A program made the position numbers and the translations under genes. A stretch of 64,000 nt of DNA from the NCBI GenBank assembly GCA_009809945.1, contig WTPW01001560.1, positions 56,082 to 120,081 on the forward strand. The letters are read 5' to 3'. This DNA is from Gigaspora margarita. Its lineage: Eukaryota > Glomeromycota > Glomeromycetes > Diversisporales > Gigasporaceae. Every line of letters begins with the position of its first letter. Position 1 is the stretch's first letter. Shown here in pieces: positions 11,116 to 22,495 of the stretch. The notes below the pieces were generated by a model. The model saw nothing but the letters and a program-made list of their open reading frames with translations, was not told the origin of the DNA and made no database searches.

Positions 11116-12546
11116 CAGTTGTCCCTCCCTACAGTCACCTCCCATATAATCACTAACTCCATACAATCACATGGTTTTTGGTTACCATTTTTTTTGTTAT
11201 TAACAACCCTTCTATATAGTCACAAATGCTTATAATCACTATCACACATATTTTTATATTTATAGATGTTTTTTAATAGTAAAATTCCTTCTATACAATC
11301 ACATTTATATATGATCGTAGAAAGTTGTTGTATAGAAAAGTTACAATTTTACTAATTAAATCAACTTTTAAGCAATAATTAAAGTTATTCAGAAGAACAA
11401 AATACAAATACTCTAAAATTTTTATACAAATCTGACAACTTTTTATTAGTACAGTTTTTTATTTTACTTATCTACGAATATAGCTAAAAATTTGTAATTT
11501 TTTTTTTGTAGAAACGTAAAATAAGAAGACGTATTAATGAAACGTTAACTGATTTATATGAAAATTTTAGAGTAAATGTATTTTGTTCTTCTGAAAACGT
11601 TTATAATTGCATAAAAATCGATTAGCTTAGTATTATTTTGACTTTTATATATAGCAACAATAAAAATTTTTATATACGATCGTTGATAGTTGCTATATAT
11701 AAAAGTCAAAATAATACTAAGCTAATCGATTTTTATGAAATAATAAACATTGTTCAGAAGAACAAAATACATTTACTCTAAAATTTTCATACAAATCAGA
11801 TAACTTTTTATTAGTACCGTTTTTCATTTTACTTATCTACGAATATAGTTAAAAATTTGGAATTTTTTTTTGCAGAAACGTAAAATAAAAAGACGTATTA
11901 ATGAAATATCAACCGTTTTACATGAAAATTTTAGAGTAAATGTATATTATTATTGCATAAATCTGTTTTTCTTAGTATTATTTTGACTTTAATATATAGC
12001 AATGATCAATGATCGTATATAAAATTTTTTAAAATAATTTTTAAAAAATTTTTATATACGATCGTTGATAAATAATACTAAGCAAATCGATTTTTATGCT
12101 ATAATAAATGTTGTTCAGGAGAACAAAATACATTTACTCTAAAATTTGCATGTAAAACAGTTTATATTTCATTAATACGTCTTTTTATTTTACGTTTCTG
12201 CAAAAAAAATTACAAATTTTTAACTATATTCGTAGATATGTAAAATGAAAAACTGTACTAATAAAAAGTTATCCAATTTGTATGAAAATTTTAATATAGC
12301 TGTATTTTATTCTTCCGAACAACTTTAATTATTGCATAAAGCTTGATTTAATTAGTAAAATTGTAACTTCTCTATATAGCAACTTTCTACAATCATATAT
12401 AAAATTTTTAAATACCTCTATTAAATCACTTTTTTTCATTTATTATAATTTGTACTTATATAGAGGTAACCTTTATACAGTCACACTTCTTTATAATCAC
12501 TATATTGGTGTGTGCCCAACTGTGTGATTATATGGGAGGATGACTG
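11116..12546. mobile_element. 1.4-kb TA-flanked TIR element (pogo/Tigger-like ends), nested
   Basis: TA duplications at 11114-11115 and 12547-12548. Ends are CAGTTGTCCCTCCCTACAGT at left and CAGTCATCCTCCCATATAAT (reverse strand) at right, both containing CTCCCATATAATCAC. The interior is several nested inverted repeats sharing GAACAAAATACATTTACTCT and CGATCGTTGATA motifs. No ORF. It sits inside the 9685-13639 element and is therefore younger. Confidence 0.75.
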
Positions 12547-12601
12547 TATTGAATAAAAATGTATATTTAATTTAAAATAACTTTAAAATATATAATGTAT
12601 A

Positions 12602-13218
12602 TGGGCCGGTGCAAAAAGATTTGTACCTCAAATAGCTCTGATTAAAAATTTTTTTACAAATTAATTTTCAATTTTTTTAATTTAATATACTTATTAGGTT
12701 ACCAGATTGATAAAAATAAAAAATTTTGATTATTTTATTGATAAAATAAAAAAATTTATTAATAGTAACTTTTTTTCTTTTTTTTTACTATATAATTTAC
12801 TATAGTAATTTATACATATGGCATATAGTAAAAAAAATCAAATTACCTTATTTTAAAGCTTAATTTCTTCACAACCAGTGATCCAATTTTGCTCAAATTT
12901 TAAACATATCTTTATCAAATGCACATTAATGCACTTGCGAAGTACAAGCTCATAGAACTGCATATTGGTTGCGAAATTATTTAAAATATATTTTTTTTTA
13001 AAAAAAAAAGTTTGTATTTTTTCAAATACAGTGAATTGTACATGCTTAATTATTAAAATAAAACAATGTTAAAACAATAAAAATAATATATTAAGTTAGA
13101 TTAAAACCTATTTTATTTGATACTAAAAAATTTTTAATAATTAATCAAAAAAAAAATTTTTTTCTTAGTGGCAAAATTATGAAATTTTTTGAGGTACAAA
13201 TCTTTCTGCACTAGCCCA
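12602..13218. mobile_element. 617-bp TA-flanked TIR element, nested
   Basis: TA at 12600-12601 and 13219-13220. Inverted ends TGGGCCGGTGCAAAAAGATT and TGGGCTAGTGCAGAAAGATT, both continuing TTGTACCTCAAA. Non-coding interior. Also inside the 9685-13639 element. Confidence 0.8.
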
Positions 13219-13641
13219 TAATAATAAATAAATATATAAAATTTATATTAAATTGCGAACAATGCAAAAACCTGTGAAAATGTTCAAAAATTTGCAAAGG
13301 TGTGATTATGTGAATATGTATATCATTTATTTATTTTTTTAAAAAATTTTTGAAATTTTGCAAAATATTGCGAAATATTGTGATAATGTGCAAAATATTA
13401 CCTTTTGCAATCCTGGAGGGGATAATTAGGTACGGGTTGCATTGTTTTTATTTGCTCTATTTTGCAATATTTCGCAATACATTTTGAAATATTTGAAATT
13501 TTTTTCAAAATCTTTCANAATAATTTCGATTTCAAAATATTTTGAAATATTCGAAATATTTCGCATCAATCGCAATTCTTTCAAAAGATTTTGGCATGCA
13601 ATTTCTTTTGAAAGATTTTGTATATTTATTTTGCTGATGTA

Positions 13642-14036
13642 CTACTGTTGCTAGGGCAAATCCTCTTCTGACATTCACTTGGAGAGACCAAACTAGTAAA
13701 ATAATTTCTCGCCTGAACCAAAAGACTCATAGAAGCCAAAGAGAAAAGTAAATACAGACATTGAAAGCTTGTTACTACTTGGGAAAACTTCAGCAAGATT
13801 TTTAGAATAATTATAAGGTGACAAAAGAAATAAGAAAAGTTATAAAAGCTGCCTTGGGATCATATAGGACTTACAGCACTTGGAAATGTGCTGAGAGAGC
13901 TTATCAAGTGTTTAATTATTGGGAATTATCAAAATTATACCAGACATGGTATATTTCTCTCAATAGCATGAATAAGTTATCGAACAAAGAGTTTACCCAA
14001 TTAATGGAATTAGGAACTCATGGAGTTCATTCTTAA
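13642..14036 (+). pseudogene. 3' half of the interrupted unidentified gene
   Basis: Continues the 9327-9684 reading frame exactly once the TA-flanked insert is removed. It reads TTVARANPLLTFTWRDQ and then a basic Arg/Lys/Tyr/Trp-rich region to a TAA at 14034-14036. Two in-frame stops are present: TAA at 13749-13751 after SQREK and TAG at 13803-13805 after LQQDF. From the ATG at 13818 the rest is open. Predicted largely helical. No domain recognised. Confidence 0.55.
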
Positions 14037-14151
14037 AGAGGACAAAAATGTTATAGAACTGTTCTCTTGTTCTATTTCTAGAACATTCCAAAGAATAGCA
14101 ATTGCAAAATAAATAAGTGCAAAATACAAAACACAATTGCACAACAGAAGT

Positions 14152-14195
14152 TTTATTAGTTTTATTAGTTTTATTAGTTTTATTAGTTTTATTAA
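14152..14195. repeat. 9-bp tandem repeat (TTTATTAGT)
   Basis: Four exact units and a partial fifth. The surrounding 14040-14927 has no gene that I can support. It contains CT-rich and ATAAATAAA stretches that could be a remnant LTR, but no second copy is seen. Confidence 0.8.
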
Positions 14196-14929
14196 AGATA
14201 TATAAACCCTAGTCTTTCTACCTTCCTGCACAATAGACTCAGATTCCTCTCCCCTCCTTCTAATGTTTAGAAATAGTTATCTATCTTGAATATTATATCA
14301 TAAATAAATAAAATATATCTTTGCCAAATAAATACTCTCTTGCTCTTTGATAAATAAATATAATGAACTGCTCTAGTAAAGTAAAATCCACTTGTACACT
14401 GCTTCATATATTCTCTAACCCTTACAAGATCCCTGTTACCATGTGTTGTATTGCAAGTACTATATAGAAGGCTATAGTCACTTGTAACATTATGCTTCAA
14501 AAGATGATAAAAGGCAGTTCACCAGAGGCATGACTTGTTGATTTAATCTAATTTTGTAATAAGTGTGAATTTATTATCTTTATATATATCTATAATAATC
14601 TGAAGATTATTATTCAAAAGAGATAAACCAATTTTTCTTTTTATACTTTACAAATATTATAGGAATTGCTAATCTAACATTATGGAATATTATAGAAACT
14701 ATAAAATTAAAATTATATGATACTCTATCTACAATGCTATCATATTATGCATATTATATGATAGATTGTATAGTTTCTAAATTATTTTACTATAAGCTAA
14801 ACCCTGAGCATGCATGATCGATTATACATGATTAATTATATGTATAGTTGATTGTTTATGGCCAATTATGCATGATTGATTGTCATATGAAATGTGGCAC
14901 AAAGTATTTTAATAGTCATTCAATATTTA

Positions 14930-15179
14930 GGGGGACCCACAGCAAAAGGTGGCTTTGGGAAAATCACATGACTTTGAGAAAATCATTGCTAAACTTAGTA
15001 TGTGATTATCAATTATATAGTAGTATAAGATGATTAAACTAAATTTATATATATTTTTTATTAATATTATTGATAATTAAAAATTGTTTTTACAAAAATA
15101 ATGATTAGTTAGATACTTATTTATAAAATCTTAAAATCTGATTGGTTGGCCCGAAGCCACCTTTTGCTATGGGCTCCTC
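14930..15179. mobile_element. 250-bp TA-flanked miniature TIR element
   Basis: TA at 14928-14929 and 15180-15181. Ends GGGGGACCCACAGCAAAAGG at left and GAGGAGCCCATAGCAAAAGG at right (reverse strand), both continuing TGGCTT. Non-coding. Confidence 0.75.
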
Positions 15180-15249
15180 TATTTGTAATGTCACATTTAC
15201 CTTATAATAGCATGGATAGTTTTTTTCACAATGAATGATTATCAGAAGC

Positions 15250-15850
15250 CATGGTAAGGCCATGCAATATCAATTTTTCATTTTTATAACATGGTCCAAA
15301 ATTCCAGTTAGCAAGTCTGGTTTTTTTTCTTTTTTTTTTAATCTACTGTAAATTAATAAGCTCATATTCAAATATAAGGCCATGTGAAGTTAATTTTCAA
15401 ATTTCATAACATATAATTAGAAATTTTAGATTTTTTTTTCAGATTGGGTAATTCTAAAAAATTAAAGTTACCATCATCAGATAACACAGAAGAAAAAAAA
15501 TTTTTTTTGAAAAATTGGGTGGGCTAGTTATGCAAAATGAAAATTAACTTTGCATAGTTTGGCCATGCAAAGTTAATTTTTCATTTTGAGTAACATGGTC
15601 CAAAATTTCAGTATTTTTTTTTAATCTACTGAAGTCAAATAAGCTCATGTTGAATTTGTTTCGAATCTATTTGGTAATTCCGGAAAATTAAGGCCACAAT
15701 CAGATGATACCAAAGGAAAAATTAAGTAGCAAAAATGAAATAATTGGCACAATTGAAATTTAAAAAAAAATATTATTATTTTTTTTTAAAAAATTGGATT
15801 GGCGGGTAATGCAAAATGAAAAATTATTTTTGAATAGCTAATTTGGGAAG
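15250..15850. repeat. diverged copies of the TAAGGCCA-type TIR family
   Basis: Four partial TIR-like modules: near 15255 (TAAGGCCATGCAATATCAAT), 15380 (TAAGGCCATGTGAAGTTAAT), 15560 (TTGGCCATGCAAAGTTAATT) and 15800 (GGCGGGTAATGCAAAATGAA). They match the elements at 36034 and 62807 but are decayed and rearranged. Confidence 0.6.
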
Positions 15851-16441
15851 CTTGTCAAATGTGAGATTAGAAGATTTTATGGAGTTGCATTTCAATTTGT
15901 CATCTTGACTTTCATAATTTATATCATAGTCCTTCTAATATCTTGTTAGATGCAGGTATTTTCTAGTTAATTCTGTATGATTAATGAATCTGAATTACTG
16001 ATTATAAAAGATGTTATATCTTTTGTTACAAGGTTATGTAGGCTGCCTGAGCTTGAGCTTGTTACATGTACTAACCATGTATGACATCATATGCCGCACA
16101 GCTATTCCTTATATTTAAAATTTTATATGTCATACATGATCGTACTGGTCCAGCATGGCACCGCATATCGTGCAGCTTTCCTAATGATTTGTTAGTAAAA
16201 TTTTTTATGATCTTGAGAGCAAAATTGATCAATTCCGATCTGGCCAACCATTATTCTAATGCACTCTAACTATCCCAAAATAGAATTTTGGGACCTCTGT
16301 ATAAGTTCATATGAAGATTATGATGCCCTACAAGAAAATTAATTAGATCTGCACAGGATAGCGTCAGATAAGCATGGGCCTTTGTAGCATAGTCAAGAAA
16401 TGGATTTGTACTAGTATGGTCCAAATTGGTATAGATTCCGT

Positions 16442-18080
16442 TGTAACTACCTAGTGGTTATAGTTTATTAATCAGTAGTACAGAACTACCAATAGTTAAC
16501 AAAAGTTTAGGGAATTGAAGATAAGTATATGCATGGATAATGTTATGTATAATAGGGGAAATTATTATTAATTATATTGATTGCTTTTATTAGGGTCAGA
16601 TTTTATTAATAAGAGCTCATAGCATTGGAGAAACAAGACAAGTTTATAATGAAAATTGAATTTTTATTAAGATAAGTATAATTACAATAAGATTATAAAC
16701 TTAGGGAATTGCTATTTCCACCATGGTTACACAAAAATTTCTATTTTTAGAATTAATATAATATATTATAAAATTACATTCTAACTTTATCTTTAACCCT
16801 AACCCTAACCCTAAAAACTAATAAGTAAACCTTCTTTGGCTTCTAATTAAAAGTTGTAGAGCTCATTTTTCTGATTCTAATGGTAGTTAAATCATCAAAA
16901 TCGGCCCGGTGGATCCCAAGATACTTGAGATCAAAGAAGAGAACATAAGGATCGGCAAATTCACTGTTACACAAACTATTCATTTTCTTTACATACGTTT
17001 TGAAACGTTTTTTATTGTGGTGAAAAATTTTACTAAGAAACTAATAAATATCGTCTTAAGAAACTTGCATTTTTTTGAGCCAAAGAAAAAATTTACTTAA
17101 GAGCCAAAAGTCAATTGCGATAATAAAATTCTGCGCAAATCACGATTTTTCGTTGACGGCTTTTTTCTAACTTAGATTTGTTTTTCTTTACATACGTTTT
17201 GAAACGTTTTTTTATCGTAATGAAAAATTTTACTAAGAAAGTAATAAAATACGTCTTAAGAAACTAGCATTTTTTTGAGTCAAAGAATAACTTTTCTTAA
17301 GAGCCCAAAGCCAATTATCATAATAAAATTCTGCGCAAATCATGATTATTCGTTTGATAGCCTTTCTAGCCTTGTGTAACAGTGAATTTGCCGATCCTTA
17401 TGTTCTCTTCTTTGATCTCAAGTATCTTGGGATCCACCAGGCCGATTTTGATGATTTAACTACCATTAGAATCAGGAAAATGAGCTCTACAACTTTCAAT
17501 TAGAAGCCAAAGAAAGTTTACTTATTAGTTTTTAGGGTTAGGGTTAGGGTTAGGATTAAAGTTAGAAGTAGAATTAGATATATTATATAAATTCTAAAAA
17601 TAGAAAATCTTGTGTAACCATGGTGGAAATAGCAAAATACCATGGTGGAAATAGCAATTCCCTAAAATTAATACCATCTAATACATCTAATACTAATACT
17701 CTATTACTACGTTACTTAGGTATATCACAAATAATAGTATATTTCTATAATCTAAAATGTAACTGTCTACCTTTTTATAAATCCCCGGAGGCACCACTTA
17801 TATATAAATTTTATATATTGTTGGTTTGAAACCTTCTTTGTTAGTTAATAACCTTTTTAGATAGTTCCAAACCCTCTATGCTGGTTTGTACCCAATTCTG
17901 GTGGCTTGTACCAAATAATAATAGTTTGCAACCACAGGTAATCCGATTTCCAACTCCACATAGTCAATATGGCTTGCCAACCCCACAGTATAAAGAAATC
18001 AATATAAATAAACAAATAAAAATAGAAAAAATAGAAAAAAAAATGATTTTTTTCAAAAAATTTTCAAATTATGCATAACA
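16442..18080 (-). repeat. 3' LTR of gypsy element 1, split by a foldback element
   Basis: Matches the LTR at 25349-26014 on both sides of a 965-bp insertion (16701-17665). The LTR without the insert is about 670 bp. It resumes at AATTAATACCATCTAATACA after the insert. Confidence 0.9.
16701..17665. mobile_element. 965-bp foldback element inserted in the LTR
   Basis: Ends are inverted repeats TTAGGGAATTGC...GCAATTCCCTAA. Inverted arms of about 300 bp include ACCATGGTTACACAA, (CCCTAA)3, AAAGTTGTAGAGCTCATTTT and ATCGGCCCGGTGGATCCCAA. The middle is a direct tandem duplication of about 200 bp (from 16983 and from 17182, TTTTCTTTACATACGTTTTG). The right end carries a short tandem duplication of CCATGGTGGAAATAGCA. 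No ORF of note. The other LTR gives the empty site. Confidence 0.85.
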
Positions 18081-18104
18081 TCATTCCCCTTTTGAAGGAT
18101 GAGC

Positions 18105-18284
18105 AGGACCCCGAAATATACATAGATAGGTCAGATTAATTATAAATTTACTAAAAATAGAAAGATCTGCAGAAAAACCCTCAAAAATAAGCAAAAAATT
18201 ACTAAAAATAGAAAAGATCTGCATAAAAACTCCCAAAAATAAGCAAACTAATACCTGACCTATCTATGTATATTTCGGGGTCCT
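18105..18284. mobile_element. 180-bp hAT-like miniature element with AGGACCCCGAA ends
   Basis: Perfect inverted ends of about 30 bp, starting AGGACCCCGAAATATACATA. Flanked by the direct repeat GATGAGC at 18098-18104 and 18285-18291. The interior is two similar halves with AAAGATCTGCA. Inserted between polypurine tract and ORF3 of gypsy element 1. Confidence 0.8.
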
Positions 18285-18294
18285 GATGAGCTCT

Positions 18295-18970
18295 TGCAAA
18301 TCTAATAATTCAACTTCCTTATCCTTCAATTGTTTGGCTTCTACTAATAAGCTTTCAAAATCTTTTTTAGCTATACGTTCTAAGGCTGAAATGTTAATGG
18401 CCTAAACAGACTGTATGTTACTTTGTCCCCAAGTATTAAAAAGAAGATAAACCCTTTTTGCAATGCGACCAACTAACTTGCCTTTGTTATCCGAAAAGTG
18501 AACACTTAATTTACTAGTAGTGTTATACCATCCTTTTTCAGCCAATAGTTCTCCTATTTGAAAGTATAATTCTAAGAATTCATTATTAGATCATTTATTA
18601 TACTTTTCACCTTTTAATATATTATACAAATAGGTAAGTTTTTCTTCCCAGGTATTTTCTATGACTGGTGAAGTTATTAATATTTTTATTTCCTCTTTTT
18701 GCTTTAAGTCATTAAGGTAAAGAGCTAAGTTGTTATGAATTCTTTGGGTGAAGTTCTTCTCTTCTCACTACTTATTTCCTTCATATATTCTTGTTCTCCA
18801 ACTTTTAGGATTACTTGATTTGGATGTATAATTATCTCTTCTCCATCTTTTAATTTTCTTATTAAGTGTTGAAGGTTTGGCTGCATGGACTCTAATCTTT
18901 TTTCTATAGAGCTGGAATTTGGCATGTTGACCTTTTGGAAACCTAGAATATATCCAGATATTTGGTGCAT
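18295..18970 (-). pseudogene. ORF3 of gypsy element 1, unknown product downstream of integrase
   Basis: After the integrase C-terminus an additional coding stretch begins at ATG 18970 (MHQISGYILGFQKVNMPNSS) and includes KLKDGEEIIIHPNQVILKVG. A 1-base shift near 18745 leads into a second long open stretch with HNNLALYLNDLKQKEEIKIL and KLSVHFSDNKGKLVGRIAKR, broken by TGA after GEKYNK and a stop near 18400. It lies where some gypsy elements carry a third gene, but I see no signal peptide or membrane span. Function unknown. Confidence 0.5.
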
Positions 18971-19054
18971 GAAATGTTAAAAGTTGTCCTTTTTATAGGA
19001 ATTTGGAATGCTAAGCCTTCTAATAACCTGTTCATGATAGTTCTTTAATAAATT

Positions 19055-20010
19055 TCAATGTACAGATTTAAGCAAAACTTTGTTATCAAAGGTTCTTAGT
19101 TGGTATAAACCATTTCCATATACTTCATGTATATAGTATGGACCTTTCCATTTTTCTTCTAATTTACCACTTCTATGTGTATCTAATTTTGCTTTATATA
19201 GGAGCAATTTGTCACCAATTTTAAAGCTATGCAATTGGTAATAACTATCATGCTTATGCTTTTGTTTAATCTGAGATCGTTTTATATTTTGATGAGCTTC
19301 AACACGTGCCTCTTGTAACTTATCAATTATTTTCAAGGTCCTATTTATTAACAATTGGGGGTACTTGATCTGCTCTAATAGGTTCAGAAGGATATGATAG
19401 TATAAATAGTTTAGCTGATAAGGTAACTTCTCTACTATAAGTTAGATAAAAAGGTTCCTTCTGTATTATACTATGTCTAGTTGTTCTATATGCGAACAAT
19501 GCTGAAGAAACATATTTATCCCACTCATTACCATATTGGGACATACATTTTGCTATTGTTTCACAGAGTGTTCGATTATATCTCTTAACTAATCCATTAG
19601 CTTGGGGATGGTATGGAGATGACATAATATGTTTTATACCCAGTCTTTTGCATATAGTATTGATTAAACCATTATCAAAATGTGAACTATGATCAGTAAT
19701 TAATTCATGTGGGCATTCATGCCTACAAATTATATTATCATATAAAAATGATGTAGCAGTCTCAGCTGTACAATTTGGAATGGCTTTTGTTTCGGCCACT
19801 TTGTTAAATATTCTGCAGCTACAATTAGATATTTATTTCCTTGCTTAGTTAGAGGTAAAGGTCCAACAAAGTCAATATTTATACGTTCGAATGGTTGTCC
19901 CACAATTACTGAATTCAAGGGCTCATGGGCTCTAGGTTTTCCTCTCCTTTGACATATATTACACCCCTTAACAAAGCTCTTTATATCATTTTTCATCAAG
20001 GGCCAATAGA
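19055..20010 (-). pseudogene. integrase region of gypsy element 1
   Basis: In order on the minus strand: C-x2-C of the zinc finger (GCNICQRRGKPR), first catalytic Asp in INIDFVGPLPLTKQG, second Asp in LITDHSSHFDNG, and PYHPQANGLVKRYN where the catalytic Glu is replaced by Lys (V-K-R). A C-terminal part at 19354-19055 has IGDKLLLYKAKL and KLEEKWKGPYYIHEVYG, typical of gypsy integrase tails. Two frameshifts divide it into three stretches. Integration activity is very unlikely with Lys at the Glu site. Confidence 0.85.
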
Positions 20011-20321
20011 ATCATTTTCTTATTCTGTAAGAGTTGCTTTCTCTCCAAAGTGTTCTACTGTTGGGTCTTTATGCATACTTTTTAACACTATTTCTATCTC
20101 TTCAAGTTTAATTACTCTTAATGGCCTAGTTAATTCATGGTATAGTTTTCGATACAATATGTTTTCTTTAACTAAATAAGAATTAGCTCTAATTTTAAAC
20201 TTTCTAATTTGTCTTTGGTTAAAGTTTTAGAAACTCTTGAATGTATTAAGTATTCTACTAATTGTTGGTATTTATTTGAGTCCATTTTGAAGATTGCCAG
20301 GACACCAGAACCTGGACTGAA

Positions 20322-20368
20322 TTAACAGATTAAAAGTTTACTATTATAAATTTTATTATTATTATTAT

Positions 20369-20416
<48 letters not shown>

Positions 20417-20760
20417 CAATTCTTGATAAACCATTAACATGAAATAATTGTTTACCAGGTCTATGTTTAACAACAAAATTATAACCTTGTAATATCATAA
20501 TATAATGAGCCATTTGACAAGTAGGATTAATCATACTTTTCAAGTACGTTAAAGCAGAATGATCAGTTACAATTGTAAATTGTAGACTATATAGATATAA
20601 ATGAAAATTCTTAACAGCCCACACAATTGCAGTACACTCTAACTCAGTAATTGTATAATTTTTTTTTGCTGTATTAGTTGTTCAGCTAGCATATTCAATT
20701 ACATGTTCAACTCCATTATCACCCTTTTGTATTAGAATAGCTCCCATGGCTAAATGAGAA
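20322..20760 (-). pseudogene. RNase H region of gypsy element 1
   Basis: VLYTDASHLAMGAILIQKG gives the first RNase H Asp, then an in-frame TGA at YAS-stop where related elements have Arg. WAVKNFHLYLYSLQFTIVTD and HSALTYLKS follow, then the tether-like HRPGKQLFHVNGLSRI. A run of about 45 A (T at 20371-20416 on the plus strand) follows directly. The 20010-20320 stretch toward integrase is recognisable only in fragments. Confidence 0.8.
20371..20416. repeat. long poly(T)/poly(A) tract inside pol
   Basis: About 46 T on the plus strand next to an (ATT)n run at about 20350-20370. It encodes Lys and Asn strings and is a microsatellite expansion in the decayed pol gene. Its exact length is likely unreliable in an assembly. 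Confidence 0.85.
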
Positions 20761-21943
20761 GCATCAGTATATAAAACATATTCCTCATTGTTATTAGAAT
20801 GAGCAAGGATAAGTACTGATGTTAGAGATTTCTTTAGTTTTTCAAATGCCATTTGTTGGTTATTTCCCCACTGATATTTTTCTTTAATTTTTAATAATTT
20901 AAATAATGAAGCAGCAATTTTGGAAAAATCTTTAATATGTCTTCTATAAAACCTAGCCAATCCTAAAAAACTTTGTAGGGCCTTGATATTCTTAGGTACA
21001 GAAAAGTTGTTTACTGCTTCAACCTTAGAGGGACTTGCAGTTATACCACAATGATTTACTTCATGACCAAGAAATGTTATTTTGTCTTGACCAAAGTAAC
21101 ATTTTTCTGGATTTAACCTCAAATTAGTAGCTCTTAACCTTACTAATACATCTTCCACATGTCTTAAATGATCTTCAAAAGTAGATGAGTAAATATTAAC
21201 ATCATCAATATATACAAGTGCATATTTCCACAAAATATTATGAAGAACTTTATCCATTAGGTGTTGAAATGTTGCTGAAGCATTCCTTAGCCCAAAGGGC
21301 ATAATATTAAATTCATATAACCCAAATTTAGTTATAAATGCTGTTTTGTCATGATCACGAGGATGCATCTCAACTTGCTAAAATCTACTGGCCAAGTCAA
21401 GAGTAGTATAATATGCTGATTGTTTAAGAGCACCTAATAATTCATTTATATGTGGTAATAGGTAACTATTATGTTTTGTTACTTTATTGAGCTTGTGACA
21501 ATTAACACAAAACTGTAGTTTACCATTTTTCTTCTTTACAAGGACTACAGGTGAAGCCCAGGAACTTATTGATGCATTCTTTGGATTTCTTGTTGGATAA
21601 ATTCATGCTCTACTCTAGAAGTAGGATAAAAACGTTGTCTAACTGGTGGCCCATTTTCAGTAAAAATTTCATGCTGAACTACTGTATTTTTGCCTAACTC
21701 TGATGAATTCCAAGCAAATACATCTTTATATTTTAACAATAAATTTTTCATAAGCTGTTTTTGTTTTTCATTTATATTACCCAAATTAAAATTCTTGTCT
21801 TCTATTTCTTTAATGTTATTAGTCTGATTTTCAAGATAATATTCATTCAAAAAATTATTACTCTCATCATAGATTTCTTGGTATAAATATGTTTTATTAA
21901 TTAGATGTTCCTCTTGATATTCTTCATCATCATCTGTTTTCAT
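20682..21943 (-). pseudogene. reverse transcriptase region of gypsy element 1
   Basis: Two open stretches. 21943-21566 holds the linker from protease and the start of RT (GPPVRQRFYPTSRVEHEFIQ). 21368-20682 holds the catalytic part: FGLRNASATFQHLMDKVL, the box YIDDVNIYSS with both aspartates kept, then the thumb and connection (FLGLARFYRRHIKDFSKIA). Between them the LDLAS..QVE segment has a TAG where Trp is usual and Arg where Gly is usual, both G-to-A changes. Confidence 0.88.
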
Positions 21944-22059
21944 TCTTCCTCATTATCAGTTTCTTCACTGTCACTACTTTCTGGTGAACTAGCAATTTTA
22001 TTTTATTTTTCTTTTTAATTGGTTCTCCTATTTTAGCAGGTTTGCAATATTTAGTAGGA

Positions 22060-22480
22060 ATTTTTATTTTCTTATTTCTATCTCTTATTATCAATTCACA
22101 TTCTTTCAAATCAATATGAGCTCAAGCCTTCTTTAACCAATCATTACCAACAATTACAGCATAATTACCAGCCTCAGTTACTACAGCTTTAGAAGTAATA
22201 GTTTTTCTACCTATAGTTATAGGAAAATTGTCTATTTTACCAAGGGTCTTTTTTGTTCATCATGTACACCAACTATTACAACAGCTGAGGGCCTATTGAT
22301 AGTTATACCAATATCTTTTAAAAATTAGCAGATACAACACATCCTGAAGATCTACTATCCAATATTAACAAAATAGGATGGTCTTTTACTTTAGCTTCAC
22401 AATATATAGAAGTGGTTATTCCTTCTCTAGTTTGATTTTGATAGAATTTAGCCAATTTAGTTGATAATACTCATCCTTGT
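22060..22480 (-). pseudogene. aspartic protease region of gypsy element 1
   Basis: The strand reads ILLILDSRSSGCVVSANF near 22400-22330: the retropepsin signature with Arg in place of the active-site Gly of D-S-G. The rest of the fold is in broken frames toward 22060. The hAT-like pair 22496-23744 lies immediately upstream (5') of it. Confidence 0.7.
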
Positions 22481-22495
22481 CATAATACTCTAAAC

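Larger units (their letters stand above)
9685..13639. mobile_element. ~4-kb Tc1/mariner-like (TA target) non-coding TIR element
   Basis: TA dinucleotides flank it at 9683-9684 and 13640-13641. The ends are inverted repeats starting CATCAGCAAA, followed by about 200 bp of inverted AAATATTTTGAAATA-type sequence. At the right end the matching sequence lies about 13440-13639. No transposase ORF is visible. The interior holds three diverged T-rich units (10060-10930) and two further TA-flanked elements. Superfamily is inferred from the TA duplication only. Confidence 0.65.

Noticed and set aside
14049..14510. Solo LTR
   Set aside because: TGTTATAG start and CT-rich body are suggestive, but no defined end, no target duplication and no second copy in the window.
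16796..17560. Telomere or chromosome end
   Set aside because: The CCCTAA and TTAGGG runs are three units long, one in each arm of a foldback element, and internal to the window.
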